In this document: in pieces, positions 33,493 to 44,723 of the stretch
Position numbering within the stretch: the first letter of the stretch is position 1
Layout: every line of letters begins with the position of its first letter
From: Lucinisca nassula
Taxonomy: Eukaryota; Mollusca; Bivalvia; Lucinida; Lucinidae
NCBI GenBank assembly: GCA_963580285.1
Contig: OY757017.1
Coordinates: forward strand, 113,183,245-113,247,244
Direction: 5' to 3'
DNA length: 64,000 nucleotides
The notes under the pieces: generated by a model
Databases searched by the model: none
Told to the model about the DNA's origin: nothing
Seen by the model: only the letters and a program-made list of their open reading frames with translations
Program-made: the position numbers and the translations under genes

Positions 33493-33706
33493 AGAAAACA
33501 TGTACACTCCATATTTTTCAGTTAGGTGGTGTATTCCTTGCTTCCAAAGGATAGCCCTTTTATAGAACATATTTAACTTCACTACAACTGGTGTGTGGGA
33601 ATGTGTGTGGCGGTAAAACGTCTCCCTGCCCTACATCATAGTGTAGATTATATTTTCTTGTCCTTTGGGATCTTTGATTCCATTGTGGAATTTTGAAAAT
33701 ATCTTA

Positions 33707-33752
33707 GGGTCAATGATGATGCCTAATTGGCCGAAACTAGCTAGTCTGGCCC
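33707..33752 (+). ncRNA. Hammerhead ribozyme, unit 2, core mutated
   Basis: The same layout as unit 1, 260 bp downstream, with GAAAC, CTAGCTAG and GTC (cleavage point after 33746) intact. However, the core reads ATGATGA (33713-33719) instead of CTGATGA. Loss of the conserved C should inactivate it. Confidence 0.75.
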
Positions 33753-34229
33753 AGAAAACATGTGAACACCATATTTTTCAGTTCTGTGGTGTATTCCTTG
33801 CTTCCAAAGGATAACCCTTTCATAGAACATATCAAAGGGGATCACAATTCTATAGGCGTGATTTCGGGACGGAGATACAACTTTAAGGACCTTATGGTTG
33901 CTACTCTGTTGGCTCTGTCCAACTGAAAAAGGGGTCTACTCTAACAGGGAAGAATTTGCTCCTCAAGGGGTCTACTCTGAAAGGGAAGAATTTGCTCCCA
34001 AGGAGCAAATTCTTTCCTTTAAGAGTATACCCCTTAGACATATCCAAAGAGAAACTACTTTTGCAGGAGTAGCCCCACCCCCTTAAAGCGTATCTATTTC
34101 CCTTATGGGAAACTTATAACAGCCGCAGTCATTTTCGCAAAGTTGACGTCTTGTAATGCCATTATGGAGTAAGTCCATGGGGCCATGGAAACGAAAAACA
34201 ACAGAACATAACAACTACTACTCACAAAG

Positions 34230-34537
34230 TGTGGCTGGCTGCGGTAGCTCAGTCGGATGCAATCTGACTGGTGATAAGGAAGACTCGGGTTCGATACCTA
34301 CCGGGGTCGGCAACATTCTTTCGTGGAGATTGATCATGAAATCTTTTCGATGGTCATTCTCTCCCTTCCGCTGATTCACGAAGGGCAGGGGTCAGTTTTT
34401 GGCGACAGAATGTGCACTGAACTGGTAAATCGCTTACGGATAAGCCTGCTCAGGAAAAGCGTGGATAGGTACACTGACAGGCCCAAACATGACCCAAATC
34501 AGTGTTGACTGGGCCGTTAAATACAAATAAACAAAAC
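34230..34537 (+). repeat. tRNA-derived SINE family A, full length
   Basis: A box TAGCTCAGTCGG (34245-34256) and B box GGTTCGATACC (34288-34298). The body contains TAAGCCTGCTCAGGAAAAGC, shared with family S, and CAGTGTTGACTGGGCCGTTA. The tail is AATACAAATAAACAAA. Confidence 0.83.
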
Positions 34538-34689
34538 TTGCAAAGTTTACTTCACACAGATAGGAACAGATTTATATATTCTGAACATCTTTCGGTGCGC
34601 TGATAGCTCTAATAATACGTATATGTAAATGTTGGAAAGACAAAGAACGTTATTCTTCCTCATTTATAAAGATCGCTGGGTGTAACGGG

Positions 34690-34901
34690 CCTCCTTGGCC
34701 TAGTGGATAAGAGTGCTGACTTTTAATCATTAGATCTCTCAACGCTGTAGGTTTGAGCATGGCTCAGGTCACATAATGAGAAGTTCTGCAACGGAAGGTT
34801 AAGAGGTTTTTCATCGGGTACTCCAGTTTTCGAACACCTCTGATTAACGATCAGCTTGATGTGAGTGAAATAATCTTGAAAGGATCGTAAAACCAAAAAT
34901 A
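34690..34901 (+). repeat. tRNA-derived SINE family B
   Basis: A box TTGGCCTAGTGG (34695-34706), B-box-like GGTTTGAGC at about 34750, body TTCATCGGGTACTCCAG and an AAAACCAAAAATAAA tail. It immediately precedes the left end of the element at 34902. Confidence 0.78.
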
Positions 34902-37900
34902 AACTAGAAATGTGTCAATACAACACAAATGCCCCCGCCCGGGAGCCTACCTCACCCTCCCCCCTCCCCCAACCCCCTCCTTAGGTCATTGGCATAGGTT
35001 GGTGTATGGCTGATTAAACCTTGGAAAATTAACTATCAACATACCAAATAGGAACTCAATCCACCAAATGGTTTGGAAAATATGAGCTCTTACCAACGTT
35101 AGCATTCAACATTTCTAAGTCTGCATCCTTGACCTTAAGGTCATGGGGCACGGTGGGGTTATGGCTGAATGAAACTTTTGACCTGTATCTATCATCATTC
35201 CAAATATGTAGCAAATCCATCACATGGTTCAGGAAATATGAAATCTCAAAAAATATAATATAAAAAAATTCTAAGTCTGTGACCTTGACCTTGAGGTAAT
35301 GGGTGGGGGTATGGCTCAATGAAACTTTGGACCTGCAACTATTGTCATACCAAATATGAAGCAAATCCATTATAAAGTTTGGAAAATATAAGCTATTATC
35401 ATACTTAAATTTGAAAATTTCTATGTCTGCGACCTTGACCTTGAAATCATAGGCATGGGTGGGGGTATTACTGAATAAGAGGGCCTAGAGGGCCCTGAAT
35501 CGCTCACCTGAGAATTAGTGTCTCCAATACATTCTAGGCCCAAGGGCTATAATTTGAACAAACTTGGTAATGGTCCACTAGATGAAGCTTCATACCAAAT
35601 ATCAAAGACCTGGGCCGTCTGGTTTCAGACAAGAAGATTTTTAAAGGTTTTCCCTATACATGTATAAGCCTATGAAAAACCAAAGGGTCCCGGAGTGGGG
35701 GCATTTTTGGCCCCAGGGCTATAATTTGAACAATCTTGAAACAGGTCCACTAGATGAAGCTTCACACCAAATACCAAAGATCTGGGCCTTGCGGATTCAG
35801 AGAAGATTTTTAAAGATTTTCCATGTATAAGCCTACGTAAAACCAAAGGCGCCAGGGTTGGGGCATTTTTGGCCCCAGGGTTATAATTTTAACAATCTTG
35901 GTAGAGGTCTAGTAGTTGAAGCTTCATATCAAATAGCATAGAGCAGGGCCTTGTGGTATCAGAAGAAGAATTTTAAATATGTTCCCTAATTAAGCATATG
36001 AAAAACCAAAGGGTCCCAGCGTAGGGGCATTTTTGGTCCTAGGGCTATAATTTGAACAATCTTGATATAGGTCCAATAGATGAAGCTACACACCAAATAT
36101 CTAAGACCTTGGCCTTGCAGTTTCTGAGAAGTTGCTTTTAAGATTTTCCCTATATAAGACTATGTAAAACCAAAGGCCCCCGGGGCGGGGACATTTTTGG
36201 CCCCAGGGCTATAATTTGAACAATCTTGGTAGAGGACCATTAGATTAAGCTTCACACCAAATATCAATGACCTGGGCCTTGCGGTTTCAGAGAAGAAAGT
36301 TTTAAAGAGTTCCCCTACACAAGCTAAGGTAAAACCAAAGGCCCCCTGGGCGGGGGCATTTTTGGCCCCAGGGCTTTAATTTGAACAATCTTGGTAGAGG
36401 TCCACTAGGTGAAGCTTCATACCAAATATCAAAAACCTGGGCCTTGTGGTTTCAGAGAAAAAGATTTTTAAAGTTTTCCCTAAGCCTATGAAAAACCAAA
36501 GCGTCCAAGAGTGGGGCCATTTTCTGCCCCAGGGCTATAATTTGTACAATCTTGAAAGAGGTCCACTAGATGAAGCTTCACACCAAATATCAAAGATCTG
36601 GGCCTTGCGAATTCAGAGAAGAAGATTTTTAAAGATTTTCCCTGTATAAGCCTATCTAAAACCAAAGGCCCCCGGGGCGGGGGCATTTTTGGCCCCAATG
36701 CTATAATTTGAACAATCTTAGTAAAGGTCCACCAGGTAAAAGCTTCACACCAAATATTAAAGACCTGGGCCTTGTGGTTTCAGAGAAGAAGATTTTTTTA
36801 TGATTTTCCCTATATAAGCCTATGTAAAACATAGGCATTTTGGCCCCCAGGGCTATAATTTGAACAATCTTGGTAGGGGTCCACTAGATGAAGCTTCACA
36901 CAAAATATCAAAGATCTGGGCCTTGCGGTTTCAGAGAAGAAGATTTTTAAAATAATTTCCCTATATAAGCCTATGTAAAAACAAAGGCCCCCGGGTCGGG
37001 GGCATTTTTGGCCCCAAGGCTATAATTTGAACAATCTTAGTAGAGGTCCACCAGGTAAAGCTTCACACAAAATATAAAAGAGGTGGGTTTTGTGGTTTCA
37101 GAGAAGAAGATTTTTTAATGATTTTCCCTATATAAGCCTATGTAAAACCATAGGCCCCCGGGGCTGGGGCATTTTGGCCCCCAGGGCTATAATTTGAACA
37201 ATCTTGGTAGAGGTCCACTAGATGAAGCTTCACACCAAATATCAAAGATCTGGGCCTTGCGGTTTCAGAGAAGAAGATTTTTAGAGATTTTCCCTGTATA
37301 AGCCTATGTAAAACCAAAGCCCCCCCCCCTCCTCCCCCCCCCCCCCCCCGAGCGGGGGCATTTTGGCCCCAAGGCTATAATTTGAACAATCTTAGTAGAG
37401 GTCCACCAGGTAAAGCTTCAACCAAATATAAATAAAGACCTGGGCCTTGTGGTTTCAGAGAAGAAAATTTTTAATGATTTTCTCTATATAAGCCTATGTA
37501 AAACCAAAGGCCCCCGGGGCGGGGGCATTTTGGCCCCCAGGTCTTTAATTTGAACAATCTTGGTAGAGGTCCACTAGATGAGGCTTCATACCAAATATCG
37601 AAGACCTGGGCCTTGCGGTTTCAGAGAAGATTTTTAAAGTTTTCATTTAAAAAATCTATTTTTAGCTCCTGTGACCCAGATGTGCAATGGACCAGAACCA
37701 TTTGAACAATTTTGAAAGGGGACCACCTAAGGATCATTGCTGTGAAATTTGGTCAAAATCCGATCAGTGGTTTAGAAGGAGATGTCATTTGAAGAAAAAG
37801 TTTACGCACACACGCACGCACTGACGACGGACGACGGACGAAAAGTGATCACAAAAGCTCACTTTGTCACTACGTAACACGTGAGCTAATAAAACTTTGG

Positions 37901-38655
37901 ACCTGCATCTATCATCAAACCAAATATGATCCAAATGAATCATAAAAGTTCATGTTCAACGTGGTACAAATACCTTAACCTGAGTCTTAAACATTAAAAA
38001 ATGTCCAAGTCTGTGACCTTGACCTTGTGGGGGTATTGCTGAATAAACCTTTGGGCCTATATGTATTATCATACCGGTTATGAACTAAATTCATTGCACG
38101 GTTTGGAAAATATGAACTCAAGTTCTACCTGGTACAAATACCTTAACCTGGGTCTTAAACATTAAAAATTTCAAAGTCAATGACCTTGACCTTGAGGTCA
38201 TTGGTATTGCTGAATATAACTTTGGACCTATATATATCATCATACTAAATATAAACCAAATCCAATGAATGGTTTTGAAAATATGAGCTCTAGTTCTACC
38301 TGGTACAAATACCTTAACCTGGGTCTTAAACGTTAGAAATTTCTAAGTTTGTGACCTTGACCTTGAGGTCACGGATGTGGGTGTGGGTGGGGGCATTGCT
38401 GAATAAAACTTTGGACCTATATCTATCATCATTCTAAATATAAACCAAATCTATTGCATGGTTTGGAAAATATGAGCTAAAGTTCTACCTTGTACAAAAA
38501 ACTTAACCCGAGTCTAACAGGATTACGTACGTACGTACACACTTTCGTACAGAAGGACGTACATTCGGACGCAAGTGCGCACGTACGCACGTACCCACGG
38601 ACGCACGTACGGAAAACTCTATGCCCCCGGCATCATCCGATGCGGGGGCATTAAA
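34902..38655 (+). mobile_element. Element T, AGGTCA-rich array, interrupted by element 7
   Basis: The 5' end is CTAGAAATGTGTCAATACAA, then CACAAATGCCCCCGCCC. The body has ~150-170-bp units with GACCTTGACCTTGAGGTCAT, GGTACAAATACCTTAACCTG and CATGGTTTGGAAAATATGA. An ACGTACGTACG-rich stretch (38520-38610) precedes the 3' hairpin TATGCCCCCGGCATCATCCG with its inverse. The copy at 44724-45981 is in the opposite orientation and uninterrupted, and confirms both ends. Confidence 0.75.
35475..37888 (-). mobile_element. HINE/pearl-like element 7, nested in element T
   Basis: On the + strand it begins AAGAGGGCCTAGAGGGCCC, then GAATCGCTCACCTGAG, and ends with GTCACTACGTAACACGTGAG, then CT. About 13 units of ~166 bp (CTATAATTTGAACAATCTTG, GAAGCTTCACACCAAATATC) are the reverse of element 4's array. 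Flanks CTGAATAA and AATAAAACTTTGGACC give a clean GAATAAAACTTTGG when joined. A C-rich run lies at 37319-37350. Confidence 0.78.
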
Positions 38656-39170
38656 AGATCGCTGGATGTGTAAAAACATTTCCATGTCTTTGCTACTAGA
38701 ATTAACGTCAGTGCCAAGGTCGATTTTTAGGGAGCGGAACAAAGTCATAACGTTGATTGGTCGTTGTTTATTGTTCTTGAGCCCAGCACAGATAGCAATA
38801 GTTTCTGTTCAAAAACTTCATGACTACTAAGTGACCTGCCACCAGTTACAGACTGAGTTGTTGAAAGACTTTTTGGCGCATTCGATGGGAGCTATTGTAT
38901 CTGATAAGCCGAGAGTGGTGTTCTTTATTTCCACTCAATACTTGACGTTTTACTAATCAGTTTCTTTTACAATTAAATTGTAATCCAGAAAGATATACAA
39001 AAGGATTGCAAATTTCAGGTTTTTGCGGAGGTATCGCTTAAAGAAACTGCCGAGGTTTAAGATACAGTCTGATTCGCAGCACTTTGTCTGGGCAGGCTTA
39101 GATCTTCCTATGCGGTTCAGCAAAACTTCAAAGTTCGGTCGGTTTCAGCTCATGCAGTTCAATATATTGC
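38656..39170. other. Unrecognised sequence
   Basis: No repeat end, splice-flanked exon or familiar motif recognised. Short ORFs on both strands are of no clear meaning. Confidence 0.4.
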
Positions 39171-39174
39171 CCCA

Positions 39175-39490
39175 AGGTCTGATCGGCCCCCGTCCATCGG
39201 GGATTGAAGAAATAGATTGGGCTGCATGTTGCTTCCACGCAGTGCTGATACCGGCCGCACACGAGTAGTGTTAAATCGCCTAGAAGTTCTAAGCCTGCCC
39301 AGGAAAAGTGGCTCGAGTCGGACCGTTCATGCATTTTAACCATTTAGTTTCATTGGGCGACGGGGCTTGAGAAGGAGTTTTATCTGCCCGTTTTATCTCA
39401 GTACTGAGTAAAAGTCCCAAAAAATTGGAAGCAATGTCTCAAAAAAGACTCATACAGTGCTAACAGGGACGTTAACAACAAATGAAATAG
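39175..39490 (+). repeat. SINE-like family S
   Basis: CGTCCATCGGGGATTGAAGAA head, GCTGCATGTTGCTTCCACGC and TTCATTGGGCGACGGGGC. The tail is truncated at AACAACAAATGAAATAG. Confidence 0.68.
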
Positions 39491-39499
39491 ATAACCAAG

Positions 39500-39935
39500 G
39501 CCCTATAGAAGGCCTGATGACTAAGGAAAACTCTTTTTATACGCCCGTTTAAAAAACAACAACAACAACAACAAAAGTTAATATTAAGTTATGGGGTTGG
39601 TGTCCGTCCGTCCGTTCGTAAACTTTTTTTTTCGTTTCCGTATAACTCCTACTATACAGTTTTCATCCGATCAAGCCTAAAATGTGTATGTAGTAAGGCT
39701 AAGATGTGAAGATGTGCCTTAAGTTTCGAGAATTACTGTCCACCAAATATTAACAGAGTTATGGTCCTTTGAAAAATTCGGTTTACATTTTCGTTTGGTT
39801 AAGTTTGTGCTATACATGTGTAGACCATATGTAAGTTACATTTAGTTTATACTTGCCATGGAGTTAAACAATTTACCATAGAATACTCATCACTACCTAC
39901 CCCTCCTGATACCAAGGTCACAGACTTCGAAATTT
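39500..39935 (+). repeat. Probable dispersed repeat with GTCCGTCCGTCCG
   Basis: An AAC simple run (39551-39575) precedes GGTTGGTGTCCGTCCGTCC and a low-complexity stretch typical of the 5' regions of the tandem-repeat elements. No ends were found, so the class is open. Confidence 0.35.
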
Positions 39936-39939
39936 TATA

Positions 39940-40250
39940 TACACATTTTGTATTAAAGTTTATTATCTTTATTCAAAAAATGCATTAAGCGGGATAATGA
40001 TATCAGCTGGCTCAAATCAGAATGTAGACTGACAAGACCAAACCTATTGGATGCTTTTTGAAAGCAGCCAACTTGTTAAAGTTAGTGGTGAGGATTCATG
40101 AAATTTTTTTGGATGTAAAAAGTAAGATATATCAGCTATACAGGAATAAAATAAATTTTTAGATATTTGAAAAGTCAATTTTCTGGGTAGAAAAATACAC
40201 ATTTTTATACAAAACCCTCAAAATCCATTATATGCCACCAGTAACACTAT
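39940..40250 (+). repeat. Further unit of the 18.5-kb segment's terminal repeat
   Basis: AAAGTTAGTGGTGAGGATTC (about 40076) and GAAAAATACACATTTTTATA match 26350-26490 and, inverted, 43850-43880 and 44085-44115. The ends of the large segment thus seem built from a ~200-bp repeated unit. Confidence 0.5.
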
Positions 40251-40459
40251 ACTACTTAATATAGGGCTCTAACAATATACAAAATAGTACAGTCTTGTGC
40301 ACTATAACTTGTTTTTCACTGATCATTATGTGTCCTGCAGGAAGGCGTTCATATATATATATGCCAAAAATATACATACACCTACTGTCAGATCATGAAC
40401 CATCTTATATTGTGCAAAGATGTTGTTTCTATCCAACAAAATACTGTTTTAAACCCAGA

Positions 40460-40748
40460 TACCGCGGCCCCCGCCCATTGGGGCTTAAACAAATAGATGG
40501 GCTGCATGATGCTTCCACGCAGAGTTGAAACCGACTGCACACGAGCACTGGTAAACCGCTTTGAGGATCTAAGCCTGCCCAGGCAAAGCGGTGCTTATAA
40601 ACCCTATTGGTTTCATTGGGCGACAGGGAATGAGATGTCATTTCATCTCAATGTCGGGTAAAAGTCCCACAAAATTGGAAGCAATATCTCCATAATGACC
40701 TATACCGTGTTGACGGGGACGTTTAGCCTCAAATCAAACAAACAAAGA
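40460..40748 (+). repeat. SINE-like family S, full length
   Basis: CCCCCGCCCATTGGGGCTTA head, GAGCACTGGTAAACCGCTTT centre, TGTTGACGGGGACGTTTAGC and a CAAATCAAACAAACAAAG tail. Confidence 0.75.
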
Positions 40749-41640
40749 CCCAGATACATTATTTGTTGGGAAGATTTATTTGACAGATTCATTCTTGTCT
40801 AAAATGTGTAATTTCTTAGCTATATAGCAGTTATGCTTCAAGCCAACATGCCCATTTGGTGACAAAGAAGAAATGCATAAAACTATGCACCAAGAATCAG
40901 AAAAATATGTTCACTTTTCCATGATAGAGGCCATCAATTTTTGAAAATCACAAAGACCAACAAGAGAAAAGAATGGGAATTATAGAAGAACATGCAAAAT
41001 GTTAATAGATCAGAAGCAACTTTGAGTTAACTAAATCCATGTCAAAACTACAGTAGACCTGTGTTTCACCCTGGATTAATTGTTCTTGTAGTGTGAATTC
41101 TGGGCAAAACAATAAGGAAATTAAAAAAAAATAGTACGTGGGACATGGCAACCATCCAGCAACTGGAAATATGCTTCCTATCCTTCTTATCCAGAAACAT
41201 TTTATTAATAATGTTTTTAGATATATTTTTTTTTTGCATTCAAAATCAAACCGCAAACTCTGCAAAACTAAAAGCTTGATTTAACAATATCACTGTGTAT
41301 CTTGCCATAATCTAACATGAATAAGGACAACGGCAGCAACAAATAGCATTTTCTGCTTATTTCTATAAATATGCAACAAAGTTACTCAATTAACATACTT
41401 AATACTGGAGGAAGGAACAGTCAAACAGTTTTAAAGCAAGAGAACCATGATGGTCCTGCATGTATATCCCTCATCAAAGCTAACATATTTGCATACTTAA
41501 TATTGAAATTTCACATGAACTTTTACAGTTTTTGTTTAAATTTAATCTCCAAGAGTGCCAATGTGTCCTGTATTGAGTACTTATACCGTATTTGACAAGC
41601 AGTGCTTAAATTTAGACCATTAAAGGACAACAAGGCACAC
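40749..41640. other. AT-rich sequence, no feature recognised
   Basis: Could be single-copy. ORFs of 74 and 87 residues on opposite strands show no known motif and no splice context. Confidence 0.4.
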
Positions 41641-42900
41641 CAATTAATCTCTACACCACTGATTAATTTGAACAACGTTGGTGGAGGGCCACCCATGTAA
41701 CATTTGTGTAATCAGCCCTTTACTCTTCTCCAGGTGATACAATTCTATGAAAACTTTTAAAGATCACCCGAGGATTATTCCTGCAGTTTAGTTGAAACCC
41801 TTGCAGTAAAAAAATTGTGAATGGACGGATGATGGAAATGGTCCCAATTACATGGCATGAGCACACTGTGTACATGTGAGTTCACAAATTACCCCAATGA
41901 TGGGGCCATATTTGACCCTAGAGCTGTTATTTGAACACCTTGATAAAGGGTTACTTGATGTAGCTCGTACACATACTTACCAAATATCAAAGGTCCTGGG
42001 CTTTCCATTTTCAACATTGTTTTTAAAGCTTTTCCCTATATGAGTCTATGCAAAACAAGTGACCCCCTGGAGTTGGGCCATTTTTATTCCTGGGCAGTAA
42101 TTTAAACAATGTTGGTTGAGCAATACTATATAAAGGTATACCAAATATCAAAGGCCTTGGCCATCTGTTTCATCTGGACCTTCCAGTTTAAAATGTCTGT
42201 GTAAAACAAGTGATTCTGAAGGCGGGGCCCTTGTTGATAACAGTGCTATGATTTGAACAATCTTGGTAAAAGTCAACTAGATGAATATACATACAAATAT
42301 CAAGGACATAGATTTTTTTTATAGTTTTCCCTATATGAATCAATTTTTGAACAATCTTGACAAAAATTCACTATCTGAAGTTATATTTACCAAACACCAA
42401 AGGCCCGACCCTTCCATTTTCAGGCAAGAAGATTTTTAAAGTTTTCCAATATGGGTCAATGTAAAACAAGTGACAATCAGAGGGCCCATTTTTGACCCCA
42501 GGGCTATAATTTCCACAGTCTTGGAAAAAGCTACATACCAAATCTCTAAAACCTTACACCTTTATACAAGATGATTTTAAAGATTTTACTTATTCTCCTT
42601 TTTTCTGCCATGGCAACAAAAGCTGCATAGGATGGAATTCTTCGAACAGCAGACCCCAGTGTGAGCCAGTTGGTACCTCAGGGCTATACTCTGGGCAATC
42701 TTAATTGGCAGAGATCCACTAGATGAGGATACCTATTAAATATCAAAGGCCAAGATCGTCTAGTTTCAGGATGTGAGTTCATGCAAAACATTTGTAACAC
42801 CAGGGATGGGTACACTTTTGACCCCAAGTGTTGACAAAAACTGCTTGCCAAACCTAATAAAAGACCTTCTTGTTCTGGTTTTGGATAAGTAATCTTGCTT
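41641..42900 (-). repeat. Degenerate 166-bp array
   Basis: Words such as CCAAATATCAAAGG, CTATAATTT-CACAGTCTTGG and TTTTCCCTATATGAGTC recur at roughly 100-170-bp steps, as in elements 4 and 7 but far more diverged. A C run is at about 42908-42931. Confidence 0.5.
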
Positions 42901-43009
42901 ATCCCATCCCCCCCCTCCCCCCCCCCCCCCCGTTTTTCATGCCATGCCAGTCAGAGTTGCTTGGAATGGATTTTTGAATAACTCTGAACAAGATTTAGTG
43001 ACTTAAGAA

Positions 43010-43390
43010 ATGTCATTTGCGAAAATTGAGAACAGAAGGGCAGACGGATGTAGGTCAAAGGTCAAGGTCAGGAGATAACAAGGAGTGCACATGTGAAATA
43101 TGAAAGCTATGTCACTTACCAATCGAAAGTTATGGCCAACGTTAATGTTTTTCAAAAATGTTGAAAAAAGTAGGTCAAAGGTCAAGGTCAAGGTCACGAG
43201 TTAAAAAATTATGGTACCACTGGAAAGGTGTTGTGATAAGGTATACACATGTGAAATATGAAAGCTCTATCTATTACCATTCAAAAGTTATGTCCAATGT
43301 TAAGGTTTTTGTAGACAGACAAACGGCCAAACAGACAGACAGACCAAAAACTATATGCCCCCGAATCTCTTAGATTCCGGGGGTATAATA
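43010..43390 (+). repeat. Element T-like fragment
   Basis: Two ~150-bp units with GTAGGTCAAAGGTCAAGGTC and CACATGTGAAATATGAAAGC. The 3' end is a hairpin TATGCCCCCGAATCTCTTAG with its inverse GGGGGTATA. Confidence 0.6.
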
Positions 43391-43689
43391 AAAAGTATTA
43401 TCTTTTTACCCTGAAATAAGGATTTGTTTTTCAAAAGCTAAAAATGTTTCTTCGTGCTGTAATCTGATGTAACGCTACATCAAAGTGTTTTCAAAATCCT
43501 TTACCAGATACATGTCTTAAAATGTACGTTTTCCATGTTGTTGTTTTTTTTTTTCTTTGGCAAAATGTCCAACAACCCAGAAAGGAACATTTCTGTGAAG
43601 GTATGAAGTTGAAGCATTTAATAGCTGCTTCAAAGTAGTTTGTGCATATCTGGTAATACAAACCAGCTCCACGTCAGACATGTATGTAC

Positions 43690-44452
43690 TATGAAATTTT
43701 GTTAAGTAATTCCTATATGAGAAAAAATATGGTATTTTTCAGTAAAATTCAACATTTTCATCGCCTGAAAAATGAAACTTTATAAATATTTCAATATCTT
43801 TCTTTGTTTCTGTTGTTAACTGTTATCCGCATAAAAGCATTTTCAAGAATCCTCACCACTAACTTTTTACAAAAACATTCCCGTTTCCCTCGCTTTTTTG
43901 TCAAAATTTTGAATTTCTCCCTTAAAAAGTAAACTTCTGCGCAGGCACAAAACTGAATGTTTTTTATAGCTACTTTAAAAATTGAGAGTAGGTAGTGCAC
44001 ATCTGGCTATATAAATTGGTTTGACATCATACAATAGGTTTTTATACTGTGGTTGCTACTTGCCCCCAAAACTAATGGATTATGAGTGTTTTATATAAAA
44101 ATGTGCATTTTCCTACCCCGCAAAAATGATTTACCCCCAAAAAGATAGCTTTCTGTTCACATATCAAGCTGAAACTTCTTTTATCACTACTTGACAACAG
44201 TTAGCTTAATTTTGGCTATTTAAATAAATTTGATATAATTTATTGAATTTTTTATAATTTAATTCCTGTTTTTGGCGATTTTTTTTCAAATTTCGAACAT
44301 TTTCCCCCAAAAATCAATTTCGCCAGGGAATATTTTTGGGGATTTTTTTCCTGTAAGTCAGGACACCTCACTGATTCTGAAAATAGTGAAAACCCTTCTG
44401 AAGGAATTTGTTTGAGGTTGAGGGTCTTTTTGGGCTAAAATGACTGGCCTAT
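43690..44452 (-). repeat. Right inverted end of the 18.5-kb segment
   Basis: Inverse of 25984-26498 plus 32674-32888 with moderate divergence, ending AAAATGACTGGCC. Here the sequence is not interrupted: TGAGTGTTTTATATAAAAAT is the empty counterpart of the element 5 insertion site. Confidence 0.65.
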
Positions 44453-44620
44453 AAGGAAAACTTTTAAAAAGCTTCTTGTTTGTAACCATTGATATTTGGT
44501 ATGAAGCTTCACCTTTTAGACCTCCCTCAAGATTATGCAAATTATAGCCCCGAGGCCAATAATTCCCCTGCCCGGGGCCCACTTGTTACACTATGGATCA
44601 GGTGAGCCATCCAGGGCCCT
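44453..44620 (+). mobile_element. HINE/pearl-like element 4, 3' end
   Basis: Resumes the 166-bp unit (AAGGAAAACTTTTAAAAAGC, TTGATATTTGGTATGAAGCT), then TGGATCAGGTGAGCCATCCA and GGGCCC. The terminal CTCTTG is worn. With 23484-25983 this restores a full element. Confidence 0.65.
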
Positions 44621-44723
44621 TTTCACATCAACCCAATGTTGGTATTCTTTCTTACTCCAATTTGGGCGTAATAGTTTGAGCTCACATTCAGAAGATCGTC
44701 AGTTCAAATCAAGACTGAATATT

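Larger units (their letters stand above)
33381..33832 (+). mobile_element. Retrozyme (hammerhead retroelement), 260-bp units, 1.7 copies
   Basis: Unit 1 starts at 33381 and unit 2 at 33641 (GTGTAGATTATATTTTCTTG in both), 260 bp apart. The second unit stops at about 33832. Each unit carries a hammerhead core. The segment GTGTGGCGGTAAAACGTCTC links it to the 384-bp dimer at 48956. There is no ORF. Retrozymes are non-autonomous retroelements whose monomer RNA is cut out and circularised by the ribozyme. Confidence 0.8.
33155..33868. repeat. Hairpin MITE C interrupted by a retrozyme
   Basis: Ends CGAAACACACCTATAC and TATAGGCGTGATTTCG. The central hairpin is ACGCCTCAACGAGGCG. After TATATAAAAGTG, where the intact copy (16001) continues GGGTTCAAGGGGGTC, 450 bp of unrelated tandem dimer is present before CAAAGGGGATC. 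Confidence 0.65.
33095..34107. repeat. TTAA-MITE type 3 carrying nested insertions
   Basis: The left end TTAAGGGAAATGGATACACC and right end GCGTATCTATTTCCCTTA match type 3. Near the right is the AGAATTTGCTCC palindrome (33950-34020) with a partial duplication. A MITE C copy (33155-33868) sits between, and inside that a retrozyme dimer. Confidence 0.65.
25984..44452. mobile_element. ~18.5-kb segment with long inverted ends, inserted in element 4
   Basis: It starts GGCCAGTCAAAATAGC and ends AAAATGACTGGCC. Inverted similarity continues inward for several hundred bp: ACTATTTTCAGAATCAGTGA at about 26041 is inverted at about 44370, and the stretches 26180-26498 and 32674-32888 match, inverted, 43860-44260. 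The flanking repeat unit (TATGTATAGACTAATATA, then TATAAGGAAAACTTTTAAAA) is cut cleanly. It holds many secondary insertions, and no transposase was recognised. It could be one element or a foldback pair. Confidence 0.6.
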
